A DNA stretch of 53,619 bases from Bacteroidales bacterium (GCA_017454165.1 JAFTDN010000177.1:1-53619), one strand, 5' to 3'. Positions 33,514 through 42,638 are shown, counted from the stretch's first letter. The notes: generated by a model not told the origin, from the letters alone. Numbers and translations: made by a program.

Positions 33514-34080
33514 TTAGACGGTCAGGATTTCCTTCTCCTTCTTCTCTAGCAGCTCGTCCACCTTTTTATTGTAGGTGTCTGTGAGCTTCTGGGCTTGGGC
33601 CTCGTTGTCTTTCACCACGTCCTCGCCCAGTCCGTTCTTCTGCTGCTTCTTGAGCTCATCGTTCACTTCGCGGCGGGCGTTGCGGATGCTCACCCGGGCG
33701 TTCTCGCCCAGCTGCTTCACCTGCTTCACCAGTTCCTTGCGGCGCTCCTCGGTGAGGGCTGGTACTGCTATGCGCACCACCTCGCCATTGTTCTGCGGGT
33801 TGAAGCCTAGGTTGGCGGCCATGATGGCACGCTCTATTGGGTCTATCATCTTCTTTTCCCACGGCTGCACGGTGATGGTGCGGGCATCGGGGCTGCTCAC
33901 CGTGGCCACCTGCGACAGCGGGGTCAGCGTGCCGTAGTAGTCCACCATAACGCCCGATAGCATGGCAGGGTTGGCCCGGCCTGCGCGTACTACGCGAAGC
34001 TCATTGTCGAGATGCCCGATGGCCTTGCCCATCTTCTCCTCGGCTAGGTCGAGCAGCATCTTTACCTCATCTATATCCAT
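33514..34080 (-). CDS. frr: Ribosome recycling factor
   Basis: A 188-residue factor that, with EF-G, splits the post-termination ribosome. Typical segments are MGKAIGHLDNELRVVRAGRANPAML in the first helix, VDYYGTLTPLSQVATVSSPDARTITVQPWEKKMI in the beta domain, and RREVNDELKK in the last helix. The length is standard. It follows pyrH by 30 nt, a gene order conserved in many bacteria. Confidence 0.97.
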   Translation of the reverse strand: MDIDEVKMLLDLAEEKMGKAIGHLDNELRVVRAGRANPAMLSGVMVDYYGTLTPLSQVATVSSPDARTITVQPWEKKMIDPIERAIMAANLGFNPQNNGEVVRIAVPALTEERRKELVKQVKQLGENARVSIRNARREVNDELKKQQKNGLGEDVVKDNEAQAQKLTDTYNKKVDELLEKKEKEILTV

Positions 34081-34110
34081 AATATTATTGTGCTAATAAC
34101 CAGTTGCTTA

Positions 34111-34812
34111 CTACTTTATCAATGTACCTACGCGCTCGCCCGAGACGATGCGTTTGAGGTTGCCCGGGGCATTCATGTCGAACACTACTATGGGGAGCTC
34201 GTTCTCGCTGCATAGGGCGAACGCCGTGAGATCCATCACCTTGAGCTTCTTGGCGTAGCACTCATCGAAGCTGATGGTGTCGAACTTGGTGGCCGAGGGG
34301 TCCTTCTCTGGGTCGGCGGTGTACACGCCATCGACGCGGGTGCCCTTGAGCAGGGCCTCGGCCTGCAGCTCCACGCCGCGCAGGGCCGAGGCGGTGTCGG
34401 TGGTGAAGAACGGGTTGCCCGTCCCCCCTGCGATGATGCTCACGCAGCCCCGCGCCATGGCCTCCAGCGCGCTGTCCTTGGTGTAGTGCTCGCCTATGGG
34501 CGACATGGGCGTGGAGGTGAACACCTTGGCCTGCCCCCCGGTGCCCTCGATGGCCGACTGTAGGGCCAAGCTGTTGATCACGGTGGCCAGCATGCCCATC
34601 TGGTCGCCCCGCACGCGGTCGAATCCCCTCGACACGCCGCTGAGCCCCCTGAAGATGTTGCCGCCGCCTATCACAATGCCCACCTGCACCCCAAAATCAG
34701 CCACCTCAACTATCTGAGCTGCATATGATTGCAGCACATCAGTGTTTATCCCGTAGCGGTCGGGCCCCATCAGCGCCTCGCCGCTAAGCTTTAGCAGTAT
34801 GCGTTTGTACAT
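34111..34812 (-). CDS. pyrH: UMP kinase
   Basis: A 233-residue hexameric kinase of the amino acid kinase fold that converts UMP to UDP. The N-terminal KLSGEAL, the glycine loop IGGGNIFRG and the ATP-site segment GTGNPFFTTDTASALR are intact. The length is right. It heads the minus-strand block pyrH-frr-bactofilin-atp. In other bacteria pyrH follows rpsB and tsf; here it begins the unit. Confidence 0.97.
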   Translation of the reverse strand: MYKRILLKLSGEALMGPDRYGINTDVLQSYAAQIVEVADFGVQVGIVIGGGNIFRGLSGVSRGFDRVRGDQMGMLATVINSLALQSAIEGTGGQAKVFTSTPMSPIGEHYTKDSALEAMARGCVSIIAGGTGNPFFTTDTASALRGVELQAEALLKGTRVDGVYTADPEKDPSATKFDTISFDECYAKKLKVMDLTAFALCSENELPIVVFDMNAPGNLKRIVSGERVGTLIK

Positions 34813-34840
34813 AGTCCTGTTCGGATGCGAAAAAACGGCA

Positions 34841-34871
34841 TAAATATAGGTAAAAATCGGCTGACCGCAAA
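34841..34871 (-). promoter_or_regulatory. Probable promoter of pyrH and the ATP synthase block
   Basis: Minus-strand TATATTTA (34841-34848), one base off TAnnTTTG, with TTTG (34868-34871) 19 nt upstream, about 30 nt before the pyrH start. Confidence 0.5.
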
Positions 34872-34925
34872 ATCGATGCCCAAATACTAAACGGGCAACC
34901 CCTTCCTTTTTAGCTTGAATTTTGC

Positions 34926-34933
34926 TAGCTTTG
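34926..34933 (+). promoter_or_regulatory. Probable -7 box of the T9SS substrate gene
   Basis: TAGCTTTG fits TAnnTTTG. Its position implies transcription starts near 34939, which argues against the GTG at 34938 as the start codon. Confidence 0.5.
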
Positions 34934-34946
34934 CGGCGTGATGGCT

Positions 34947-36317
34947 ATGCTGACAAGCTTTTTGAAAACTCCGCCCATGGGGATGCTGGTGCTGATGTGC
35001 ACGCTCCTCATCCCATCCGCTGCCCGTGGACAGCTCCTTGCGCCTGGTCGGCACTGGGCAGGCATCACCAGCTATGCGCTATCGGATGCGCAGGACTCCA
35101 TCTTTGCCTACCACGGCACCAGCCTCGACACGGCCCACCTGCGGGCCCAGCACTCCACAGGCCAGCCAGCCCGCTTCGAATGGCTGCGCTACAGCACCGA
35201 CAACAACAGCTTCGCGCCGCTACGCACCGACGACAACCAGACGCTGTCGGCCCTCGATGGGCTGAGCGAGGGGGGCTACCGCGTGCGCATCACCTCGCAA
35301 ACGGACAGCGTGGAGGTGTTCACCGTCTGGCTGTTCGCCGATGACGTGCGCATCGACACCATAGAGGTTGAGAACGAGTGCGACTTCATGCGCCTATCGC
35401 CCCGCACACGGCCCAACCGCTGGGATGTGGACTTCGACCGCTTTGTGTACTACGACCTCTCGCGCCCCCGCCCCATCCCCAACAACACTTTCGGACGCGC
35501 CTATTTCGGCCAAGTAAGCTGGGAGAGCTCCACGTCCGAGGTGGAGCTGACCTCCCCCAACAAGCTCGACCTAACGGAGACCCCCGCCCCGCTGCACGAT
35601 GCCAGCTACACCGTGCGCATCAGCACACCCTTTGGACGGACGCTCATCCACCAAACCCCCGAGCTCACCGCCGTGGCTGTAAAGGCAGATCACAAGGTGC
35701 GCATCATGCAGCACGGGGCGTGGGAAGACCACACCGAGGACAGCGAGTACGAGGCCCTGCTCGAGCTTGAGCTCCAATCATCCTCCACCAACGCCGATTT
35801 GGAGCGGTGGCGCATTCAAGCCCAGCTCCCGCCACGCAACACCTACCACACCATTTGGAGCGACAGCACCATGGCGAACCACGGCGCGATGTACCCCGAC
35901 AAATCGAAGATGCTGCCCGGACGCTACCGCCTCATACACACCGCCCAGAACGTCCAATCGGGATGCACCGACTCCAGCGCGCTGGAGATCCAGGTGGACT
36001 CCTCAATGATAAAGGAAGAGGCCATCCCCAACGTGTTCACCCCCACCAACGCCGATGGACAAAACGACGTATTCCGCTTTGTGAACCCCGAGCAAAACAT
36101 CCGCTCCATGCAATCGTGCCTAATCCGCATATACAATCGCTCTGGCAAGCTCATGCACAGCTACGAAGGCCCCCCCCGCACCTGGGAGGGCTGGGACGGA
36201 CGAACTCACGGGCGGATGGCCCAAACGGGCGTGTACTACTACATCATAGAGTGCAAGGGATGGGACGGGCAGCTCTTCAAACGCGGCCCGTATAAGGGCT
36301 TCCTCTACCTATACTGA
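34947..36317 (+). CDS. T9SS substrate with gliding motility-type C-terminal domain
   Basis: An exported protein of about 456 residues. I use ATG 34947, downstream of the -7 box and giving a signal peptide with a charged start (MLTSFLKTPP) and hydrophobic core ending SAARGQ; ATG 34941 or 34977 are alternatives. The middle has beta-sandwich-like segments (ALDGLSEGGYRVRITS) but no named domain. The last 90 residues are a type B sorting domain: PNVFTPTNADGQNDVFRF, then IRIYNRSGKLMHSYEG, GWDG and the closing GVYYYIIECKGWDG...YKGFLYLY. This sends it through the type IX secretion system. Function of the passenger unknown. Confidence 0.88.
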   Translation: MLTSFLKTPPMGMLVLMCTLLIPSAARGQLLAPGRHWAGITSYALSDAQDSIFAYHGTSLDTAHLRAQHSTGQPARFEWLRYSTDNNSFAPLRTDDNQTLSALDGLSEGGYRVRITSQTDSVEVFTVWLFADDVRIDTIEVENECDFMRLSPRTRPNRWDVDFDRFVYYDLSRPRPIPNNTFGRAYFGQVSWESSTSEVELTSPNKLDLTETPAPLHDASYTVRISTPFGRTLIHQTPELTAVAVKADHKVRIMQHGAWEDHTEDSEYEALLELELQSSSTNADLERWRIQAQLPPRNTYHTIWSDSTMANHGAMYPDKSKMLPGRYRLIHTAQNVQSGCTDSSALEIQVDSSMIKEEAIPNVFTPTNADGQNDVFRFVNPEQNIRSMQSCLIRIYNRSGKLMHSYEGPPRTWEGWDGRTHGRMAQTGVYYYIIECKGWDGQLFKRGPYKGFLYLY

Positions 36318-36380
36318 CGCACTAAAACCGCTATAAAACAGCAACATACAACAAAAACGGCAAACTTTATGGGCCCATAA

Positions 36381-36412
36381 TTTGGGAGGAACGGCAAATT
36401 GCTGTAACTTTG
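36381..36412 (+). promoter_or_regulatory. Promoter of the DUF177-rpmF-plsX-fabH unit
   Basis: TTTG (36381-36384) and TAACTTTG (36405-36412) are separated by 20 nt, a full Bacteroidetes promoter. Transcription should start near 36418. Confidence 0.82.
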
Positions 36413-36433
36413 TGGCTGTTTTTGGGGAAAGCT

Positions 36434-36979
36434 GTGCACAACCGCTTAGATGCATATTCAATTAATTTTAAAGGACTTAGCCCAGGCAAGCATCCTTTCG
36501 AATTCTCCCTCGACCACGACTTCTTTGCCGAATTCCCCGAGGGCGAAATCCAAGAGGGCACACTGACAGCCAATGTATTGCTGACCAAGCAGAACAACCT
36601 GATGGAGATTGACTGCCAAATAGCTGGAACAGTGCAGGTAGAATGCGACCGATGCCTAGAGCATTTCGACCTGCCCACGCAATACAGCGGAACGCTCTAC
36701 GTGAAGCAGGGCCGCCCACAGGCCAACGCGGACTCCGATGTGCTGTTCATAGATGAGCACGAGCATCAGCTCAATCTGGCCCAATACCTCTACGAGAGCG
36801 TCAGCCTAAGCCTACCCATCAAACGGCACCACGGCTCAAATGGGACTGACCCCACCCTATGCGATACAGACATGCTGGGGAGGATGCTCCAGGAGGGCCA
36901 GCAAGATGCCCCCCCCAGCACCGAAGCCGACCCACGCTGGGACAAGCTGCAAGACCTGAAACAAAGTTTTACCTTTTAA
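36434..36979 (+). CDS. DUF177 (YceD) family protein
   Basis: A protein of about 181 residues. The promoter lies inside the longest frame, so the TTG at 36410 cannot be the start; the first usable codon is GTG 36434, which gives the family-like beginning HNRLDAYSINFKGLSPGKHPFEFSLD. The signature of the family, C-x-R/D-C in the middle (VECDRCLEHFDLP), is present, and the tail DPRWDKLQDLK matches the conserved DPR(W/L)xxL end. YceD acts in 23S rRNA/large ribosomal subunit biogenesis and is usually encoded just before rpmF, as here (12 nt). Confidence 0.9.
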   Translation: MHNRLDAYSINFKGLSPGKHPFEFSLDHDFFAEFPEGEIQEGTLTANVLLTKQNNLMEIDCQIAGTVQVECDRCLEHFDLPTQYSGTLYVKQGRPQANADSDVLFIDEHEHQLNLAQYLYESVSLSLPIKRHHGSNGTDPTLCDTDMLGRMLQEGQQDAPPSTEADPRWDKLQDLKQSFTF

Positions 36980-36991
36980 CAACGCACAACC

Positions 36992-37177
36992 ATGGCACAT
37001 CCGAAGTCGAAAATCTCGAAACAGCGCAGGGATAAGCGCAGAACCCACTACAAGGCCACCCTGCCCACCCTGTCCACCTGCTCCAACTGCGGCACAGCAG
37101 TGGAATACCACCGCGTATGCCCAGAATGCGGCTATTACAGGGGCCGTCAGGCCATCGAGAAGAGCGTAGAGGCATAA
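36992..37177 (+). CDS. rpmF: Ribosomal protein L32
   Basis: A 61-residue basic protein of the large ribosomal subunit. It starts AHPKSKISKQRRDKRRTHYKA, the standard L32 start, and carries an intact zinc ribbon (CSNCG and CPECG). Between DUF177 and plsX in the conserved order. Confidence 0.98.
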   Translation: MAHPKSKISKQRRDKRRTHYKATLPTLSTCSNCGTAVEYHRVCPECGYYRGRQAIEKSVEA

Positions 37178-37189
37178 CACAACACCGCG

Positions 37190-38131
37190 ATGATGCGCAT
37201 AGGCGTTGATGTGATGGGCGGCGATCACGCCCCCCAAGCCACCATGAACGGGGTGGCCATGGTGCTACCACACCTCGCTCCCGACGAGCACCTCGTGCTC
37301 TACGGGCACGAGGCAACAATCCGCCAACATCTAGCCGATTGCATAGCCGACGAGCGCATCCACATAGTGCCCACCTCAGAGGTTATCGCTATGGACGAGC
37401 ACCCCACCAAGGCGTTCTCGCGCAAGCAGGGCTCCAGCATGGTACGCGGATTCATGAATCTGGGCGCTGACCAGATTGATGGCTTTGCCAGCGCAGGCAA
37501 CACCGGTGCCGTAATGGTAGGAGCCATGATGGTGGTGAAGCAGATACCAGGAGTCATCCGCCCCGCGCTGGCCACCTGCCTACCCGTAGGCGAGCACAAC
37601 AGCAACGTGCTGCTCGACGTGGGCCTCAACCCCGACTGCCGCCCCGATGTGCTATACCAATATGGTATCCTGGGTTCGCTATACGCCAAGCATACCTTGA
37701 GCATAGACAATCCACGCGTAGCCCTGATAAACATCGGCCAGGAAGAGACCAAGGGCAACCTAGTGGTGAAAAACGCCTACGAACTGATGAAGGAGACCGC
37801 CGACTTCAACTTCGTGGGCAACGTAGAGGGAGGGCACTTCTTCAGCAAGGACAAGGCCGATGTGCTGGTGTGCGATGGCTTTGTGGGCAACGTGGTGCTA
37901 AAGATGGCCGAAAGCTTCTACCACCTGATGAGAAGCGACCTGCCCAACAGCCCCGTGGTGAACCGCTTCAACCCCGAACGATACGGCGGCACCCCTGTGC
38001 TGGGGGTAAACAAGCCCGTGATTAAGGCCCACGGCGCATCATCAGCCAAGGCCATCATGAACATGATACTACAAACCCGCGAGGTGATAAAATCGAACCT
38101 CTGCGAGCAGATTAGACAAACCTTCAGCTAG
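37190..38131 (+). CDS. plsX: Phosphate acyltransferase PlsX
   Basis: A 313-residue enzyme that turns acyl-ACP into acyl-phosphate, the first step of the PlsX-PlsY route to phosphatidic acid. The N-terminal [16 protein letters not shown] and the segments [14 protein letters not shown] and [15 protein letters not shown] are diagnostic. Translation may start at the second Met (37193). It lies 12 nt after rpmF and 5 nt before fabH. Confidence 0.97.
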   Translation: MMRIGVDVMGGDHAPQATMNGVAMVLPHLAPDEHLVLYGHEATIRQHLADCIADERIHIVPTSEVIAMDEHPTKAFSRKQGSSMVRGFMNLGADQIDGFASAGNTGAVMVGAMMVVKQIPGVIRPALATCLPVGEHNSNVLLDVGLNPDCRPDVLYQYGILGSLYAKHTLSIDNPRVALINIGQEETKGNLVVKNAYELMKETADFNFVGNVEGGHFFSKDKADVLVCDGFVGNVVLKMAESFYHLMRSDLPNSPVVNRFNPERYGGTPVLGVNKPVIKAHGASSAKAIMNMILQTREVIKSNLCEQIRQTFS

Positions 38132-38136
38132 CTGCA

Positions 38137-39132
38137 ATGGAAAAAAGAACCGCCGCTATCACAGGTATAGGGGCCTACGTGCCCGATTACATCCTGACCA
38201 ACGATGAGCTGAGCCAGATGGTGGACACCAGCGATGAGTGGATTATGACGCGCATCGGCATCAAAGAGCGCCGGATACTGAAAGGCGACGGCCTTGGCAC
38301 CTCGTACATGGCCGAGCGCGCCGTGAAATCGCTGCTCGAAAAAACCAACACCTCCCCCGATGAGGTGGACATGCTCATCTGCGGCACCGTAACCCCCGAC
38401 ATGCAGTTCCCCGCCACAGCCAACATCGTGAGCGACCTGTGCGGCATCAAGAACGCATTCGGCTACGACCTCAACGCGGGCTGCTCGAGCTTCCTCTACG
38501 CCATGATATCCGCCTCGAAGTACATCGAGTCGGGTACGCACAAAAAGGTGGTGGTGGTGGGGGCCGATAAGATGTCATCGATTATCGATTACACCGATCG
38601 CAGCACCTGCGCCATCTTCGGCGATGGGGCGGGTGCCGTGCTGCTCGAACCCTCGACCGAGGGCTACGGCCTGATCGACTCCACCATGCGGGTGGACGGC
38701 TCGGGCAGGAAGCACCTGCACCAAGTGGCCGGCGGCTCGTGCTACCCAGCCAGCCACGAAACGGTGGACAAGCGGCAGCACTTCGTGTACCAAGAGGGCC
38801 AGCCGGTGTTCAAGGCGGCCGTGACCCACATGGCCGAGGTGTCCTCGGAAATAATGCAGCGCAACCAGATAGCCCCCGAGGACCTGGCTTGGCTGGTGCC
38901 CCACCAGGCCAACATGCGCATCATAGAGGCCACCGCCAACCGCATGAACATCGGCAAAGAAAAGGTGATGATTAACATCCAGAAGTACGGCAACACCACC
39001 AGTGCCACGCTCCCGCTCTGCCTGTGGGAGTGGGAGCAGCAGCTCCGCCGTGGCGACAACATCATATTCGCCACCTTCGGCGCGGGCTTCACCTGGGGCG
39101 CGGCCTATATGAAATGGGCCTACAATGGGTAA
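38137..39132 (+). CDS. fabH: Beta-ketoacyl-ACP synthase III
   Basis: A 331-residue thiolase-fold enzyme that starts fatty acid synthesis by condensing an acyl-CoA with malonyl-ACP. The triad is C116 (NAGCSSF), H256 (VPHQAN) and N286 (YGNTTSAT). The length is typical. The last gene of the DUF177-rpmF-plsX-fabH unit, which couples ribosome and membrane lipid synthesis; a terminator follows at once. Confidence 0.97.
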   Translation: MEKRTAAITGIGAYVPDYILTNDELSQMVDTSDEWIMTRIGIKERRILKGDGLGTSYMAERAVKSLLEKTNTSPDEVDMLICGTVTPDMQFPATANIVSDLCGIKNAFGYDLNAGCSSFLYAMISASKYIESGTHKKVVVVGADKMSSIIDYTDRSTCAIFGDGAGAVLLEPSTEGYGLIDSTMRVDGSGRKHLHQVAGGSCYPASHETVDKRQHFVYQEGQPVFKAAVTHMAEVSSEIMQRNQIAPEDLAWLVPHQANMRIIEATANRMNIGKEKVMINIQKYGNTTSATLPLCLWEWEQQLRRGDNIIFATFGAGFTWGAAYMKWAYNG

Positions 39133-39155
39133 GCCCTAAGACCGACATTTAACAC

Positions 39156-39187
39156 AAAAAGAGGAGGCCCGCAAGCCCCCTCTTTTA
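39156..39187. terminator. Shared terminator of fabH and the TlpA-type lipoprotein
   Basis: AAAAGAGG (39157-39164) pairs with CCTCTTTT (39179-39186) with an inner GGC/GCC pair. A/T-runs on both sides make it work in both directions, ending fabH (plus) and the convergent minus-strand lipoprotein gene. Confidence 0.85.
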
Positions 39188-39214
39188 TTATAATTTAACG
39201 ATGCTACTTTTGCG

Positions 39215-40774
39215 CTACAGCTCCGCATCCAAAATCCTTCGAATGGCCTCGCCATGTGGGTCAGGGGCGTTGGGGTGCAGCACCTGACCATCGCGCCCGT
39301 AGAGCATGTAGCGCGGGATGGGCGGTATGCGCATGTCCTCCAGCATACGGGCGGTTTTGGGGTTGGTGACGAGGTAATTATGGCAATCGCCACCTGAGAG
39401 TTGCAGCTGTGGCAGAACTCCGCGCCAATCGGCCTCATGCTCATCGAGCGAGAGGTACACGAACGCCACATCGCGCCCAGTATACTCAGCGCGAAGCGTG
39501 GCCGCATCGGGCATAGCGCGGCGGCACGGAGCGCACCACGAGGCCCAGAAATCAATGTACACCAGCTGCCCACGGTGTTGCGCCAGCAGGGTGTCGAGCG
39601 TAAGGTGCCCACCGCTGATGGCGAGCAGGTTGAGGTCGGTGGCCGAAAAGTCCAGCCCATGCCGCTCCGCTATGTAGCGATACTTGGCCGTATCGCCAGT
39701 TAGCTGTAGGAATTTGGCCAAATAGAGCTCCTTATCAGCAACGGGCATCTCCCCCGCAATATCATCGGCGGCGAAGTAAAGCAGCAGATTGCGCTGCACA
39801 GGGGTTAGCTCATCGCTAGCGGCTATGTGGTCGAACACTATGCAATAATCTGTGCATGTTTTGCCATAACTTTCAGTGCTTAGAGTATATCCTATTCCTT
39901 GTCCATCAGGACGTTTGACGTGTTTTTTTAAACCAGCATAATATCCAGAAAATAGCCTATAGATAGCCGAAGGGTACCATGCAAGGCTATCGGCAAAATC
40001 GTATATGTCGTAAGGTGGAATTTCAGTCCATCCTTTTTTTGTATTTCTAAAATCGTCCCAAAGCACAAGGCTATCAAGTGTTCTGCGGTATTTTATATGC
40101 TCAAAATGCGCGACTGATAATGCACCCGCAGCATACATCGAATCGTACAAAAATTTATCGTCAATAAATTGCTGTTGCGCCAATATCCTTATGCTATCGG
40201 TATCAACAAAATCGCGCTCTCTACATGCAAAAATATCATTGTATAGTTTTGGATTATTCTTTTTTAGATAGCACATGCAATCCAACATAGAACGTGGCTC
40301 AAGCATCTGCAACGGGCTCATGCCCCTATGCGCATACAAAAACTGACGTTGCGGATAAAGGTTATACACCTGCGTGAGCTGCTCCGATAGGCTGCTATGG
40401 GCAGTGGGAAAGCCCGTGCTGTCGTAGGTAAACACCACAGTATCACCTGCTTGCAGTATGTATAATAGCTGGTCAGTGCCATGCGTATAGTGCTCAAGCT
40501 CCACATGGCTACGGCCTGCGGTACCTATACGCAGCGTGTCGGGCAGTTGGCGGCCATTTTCAAGCTGGCGATACACGCCCTCTCCATCGACGTAAGCTAT
40601 CGTCCACGCCTTGCCATGCATTACTCCCGATGGGTAGCAATGCCAAAAATTATGCGGCGCATCCTTAAACACCACCACCACCTCGGTGGGTACGTCGGAA
40701 GGAGGCTGCTCTGAGCGCACACATGCCGATAAACACAAGATGCTCAGCAAAATGCAAAACGTCTTTCTAAACAT
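39215..40774 (-). CDS. TlpA-type thioredoxin lipoprotein, first paralogue
   Basis: A 519-residue lipoprotein. ATG 40774 is preferred over 40795 because a -7 box ends at 40793; it gives MFRKTFCILLSILCLSAC with a lipobox LSAC. After a beta domain (about 20-110, with VELEHYTHGTDQLLYILQAGDTVVFTYDS, as in DUF4369-like N-termini) comes a long alpha-helical middle, and the C-terminal 150 residues are a thioredoxin/TlpA domain with the active site WASWCAPCRRAMPDA near 412-426. It should be a periplasmic or outer membrane-anchored thiol-disulfide enzyme. It is a paralogue of the next gene upstream and lies in the cluster with the Cys-rich peptide. The gene from 39880 leftward to its start is more AT-rich than the surroundings. 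Confidence 0.85.
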   Translation of the reverse strand: MFRKTFCILLSILCLSACVRSEQPPSDVPTEVVVVFKDAPHNFWHCYPSGVMHGKAWTIAYVDGEGVYRQLENGRQLPDTLRIGTAGRSHVELEHYTHGTDQLLYILQAGDTVVFTYDSTGFPTAHSSLSEQLTQVYNLYPQRQFLYAHRGMSPLQMLEPRSMLDCMCYLKKNNPKLYNDIFACRERDFVDTDSIRILAQQQFIDDKFLYDSMYAAGALSVAHFEHIKYRRTLDSLVLWDDFRNTKKGWTEIPPYDIYDFADSLAWYPSAIYRLFSGYYAGLKKHVKRPDGQGIGYTLSTESYGKTCTDYCIVFDHIAASDELTPVQRNLLLYFAADDIAGEMPVADKELYLAKFLQLTGDTAKYRYIAERHGLDFSATDLNLLAISGGHLTLDTLLAQHRGQLVYIDFWASWCAPCRRAMPDAATLRAEYTGRDVAFVYLSLDEHEADWRGVLPQLQLSGGDCHNYLVTNPKTARMLEDMRIPPIPRYMLYGRDGQVLHPNAPDPHGEAIRRILDAEL

Positions 40775-40792
40775 AAGCAACACTTTAGAAAG

Positions 40793-40800
40793 CAAAGTTA
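40793..40800 (-). promoter_or_regulatory. Probable -7 box of the first TlpA-type gene
   Basis: Minus-strand TAACTTTG, 18 nt before the chosen start codon at 40774 and just after the stop of the second paralogue (40822). It suggests this gene can be transcribed alone. Confidence 0.5.
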
Positions 40801-40821
40801 AAAATTATTTCGCTCACATTG

Positions 40822-42285
40822 CTACTTCAACAACTCGTCGATTACCGAAACTACATTCGGGCTCATAGGGCGCGGCGCATCGTTGTCTACCAACCTCCCC
40901 TGCCTGTCGAAAAGCATAAAGCGCGGAATGCCATGTATCCTATGCTCCTCGATAAACCTTGCACGTTTCGGATTTGTGATGATATAGTTCTGGCAGCTGG
41001 TATCGTTGAGGTGCTCCTTCCTCACCGCCTCGAGCCAGCGTTCCTGCACGTCGTTGAGCGCAAGATACACAAAGGCCACATCCTTACCCCGATAGCGTTC
41101 GCGCAGCTTTTGCGCATCGGGCATCTGCGCACGGCATGGGCCGCACCACGAGGCCCAGAAATCAACGTAAATCACCTTGCCCCTATTCTGCGCAATCACC
41201 GAATCGAGTATGGTTGCGCCGCCCTTCAAATCGGCTAAGGCCAGGTTGTCGGTGAGCATAATGGGCTGCTTCCTGTTTATCTTTTGCTGCACGTAATTAT
41301 ACTTAGCTGTATCACCAGTGAGCGAAAGATAACGCTCAGCGAACTCCTGAATCTCGTTGTAGGAATATTTATTTAAGTTTACAAAATAATTATATAGTGT
41401 AGTAATAGAATAATATTGGACAATTTTACGCTGCAACTCCGTAAGCGAAGTGTCTCCATCAATCTTATTTAAAACATCTAACCACGATTCATACTTCGGA
41501 CGGATATATTCAGACGCGTACCTTCTAAACGCAGATATATACGATGGATATTGCAAAAGCAAAGTATCGGATAATTTTGCCACATTTGCATCAATAGGCA
41601 GTTCAGATTTCTTAACCCTGCCATCAAAAATATCAAGACTATCTATCCTTCGGAGGTGTCGAATATGTTCATAATAAACACTATCTATTGCACCAGCATC
41701 AAAAATAGAATCATAGAACAATCCATCAGCAACAAACTGCTGCTTAGCGCGTAATGAAACACTCATTTTCATAGAATCTATATCAATATTATCAAACCAT
41801 GACAATGGATAACGCCCATTAATTATGTTTATAAGACTTGTATTGCGATACATACCTCTAAATCTGCGCTTAGCATAGATGTTATATTGAAATGTATTCT
41901 GCTGCCCCAGACGACTATAAACAGTTGGTATTTTCATTGTATCGTATATAAACGTAACAGTATCACCAGCCTGTAGCAGGTAATACAATTTTTCCCACCC
42001 TCGAACGTAATGTTCTATTTCCAAGTAAGATCTACCGCCCGTCGCGATAGTAAGCGTATCGGGCAAATAAACACCCACTTCAACTTGCACCCCACTAGTA
42101 TCTACATACAATAAGGAATGTGGCCCTGCAATAACACCATGTCCAATAGGGAAATGCAGTGAGGGAGGATTTTTAAATATCAACACTATATATGATGTAT
42201 CCACATATATATCTTTGGAATCATTTCGACATGTCCAAACAATAAATACTACTAAAAATAGCAATGTTTTAATTATTCTTCGCAT
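40822..42285 (-). CDS. TlpA-type thioredoxin lipoprotein, second paralogue
   Basis: A 487-residue lipoprotein (Met codons at 42291 and 42285 are both possible). The N-terminus MRRIIKTLLFLVVFIVWTC looks like a lipoprotein signal with Cys19, although the box is not ideal. The same layout as its neighbour: beta domain with YLEIEHYVRGWEKLYYLLQAGDTVTFIYD, helical middle, and C-terminal TlpA domain with WASWCGPCRAQMPDAQKL near 378-395. The C-terminal domain is about as similar to its neighbour as the N-terminal one, so the two arose by duplication of the whole gene. Upstream lies the Cys-rich peptide, separated by a hairpin. Likely role: reduction, isomerisation or oxidation of disulfides outside the cytoplasm. 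Confidence 0.85.
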   Translation of the reverse strand: MRRIIKTLLFLVVFIVWTCRNDSKDIYVDTSYIVLIFKNPPSLHFPIGHGVIAGPHSLLYVDTSGVQVEVGVYLPDTLTIATGGRSYLEIEHYVRGWEKLYYLLQAGDTVTFIYDTMKIPTVYSRLGQQNTFQYNIYAKRRFRGMYRNTSLINIINGRYPLSWFDNIDIDSMKMSVSLRAKQQFVADGLFYDSIFDAGAIDSVYYEHIRHLRRIDSLDIFDGRVKKSELPIDANVAKLSDTLLLQYPSYISAFRRYASEYIRPKYESWLDVLNKIDGDTSLTELQRKIVQYYSITTLYNYFVNLNKYSYNEIQEFAERYLSLTGDTAKYNYVQQKINRKQPIMLTDNLALADLKGGATILDSVIAQNRGKVIYVDFWASWCGPCRAQMPDAQKLRERYRGKDVAFVYLALNDVQERWLEAVRKEHLNDTSCQNYIITNPKRARFIEEHRIHGIPRFMLFDRQGRLVDNDAPRPMSPNVVSVIDELLK

Positions 42286-42320
42286 AACCATACACCATCT
42301 ACTTTTATTACTGAAAATAA

Positions 42321-42357
42321 GTGATTTCGGGATAATTTAAATCCATCCCGAAATCAC
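42321..42357 (-). terminator. Hairpin between peptide gene and TlpA-type genes
   Basis: GTGATTTCGGGAT (42321-42333) pairs perfectly with ATCCCGAAATCAC (42345-42357), a 13-bp stem with an 11-nt loop. In the minus direction it is followed by TTATTTT. It would end the peptide transcript or attenuate reading into the lipoprotein genes. Confidence 0.75.
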
Positions 42358-42383
42358 TCTTTTTTTATACAGTTTTGTTTGCT

Positions 42384-42638
42384 TTACTGTATGCCTAAGC
42401 GGTCGTTGCAATAATCTGTCTGCTGACAACTATCACAGCACCAGTGTGAACCCGCACCGCCTTCATGGAACCGTAGAAGTGCGTCGGCTTTAGAAATTTT
42501 ACATCCTTGACCTGTAAAATTTCCATTCTCATCATACGTAATGCAACCACAGGTGCCCTCTCGTAGACCACCTGCAACCCGCTTCATCTGCTCGGCAGAC
42601 AGCAGGTTTTCACTGTTTTTGAACTTTTCTAAGCTCAT
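42384..42638 (-). CDS. Cys-rich peptide with double-glycine leader
   Basis: An 84-residue secreted-peptide precursor. Residues 1-24 (MSLEKFKNSENLLSAEQMKRVAGG) match the double-glycine leaders of Bacteroidota natural product and bacteriocin precursors, so cleavage is expected after G24. The remaining 60 residues contain seven cysteines in two groups: C-G-C and G-C in the first 25, and CC-x2-C-x5-C near the end (HWCCDSCQQTDYC). There is no membrane segment. The upstream gene encodes a C39-like/VKOR/thioredoxin fusion, and two TlpA-type lipoproteins follow, so disulfide formation in this peptide is a reasonable inference. It could be a bacteriocin, a signal or a surface factor. No C39-type ABC exporter gene lies in the window. 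Confidence 0.85.
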   Translation of the reverse strand: MSLEKFKNSENLLSAEQMKRVAGGLREGTCGCITYDENGNFTGQGCKISKADALLRFHEGGAGSHWCCDSCQQTDYCNDRLGIQ

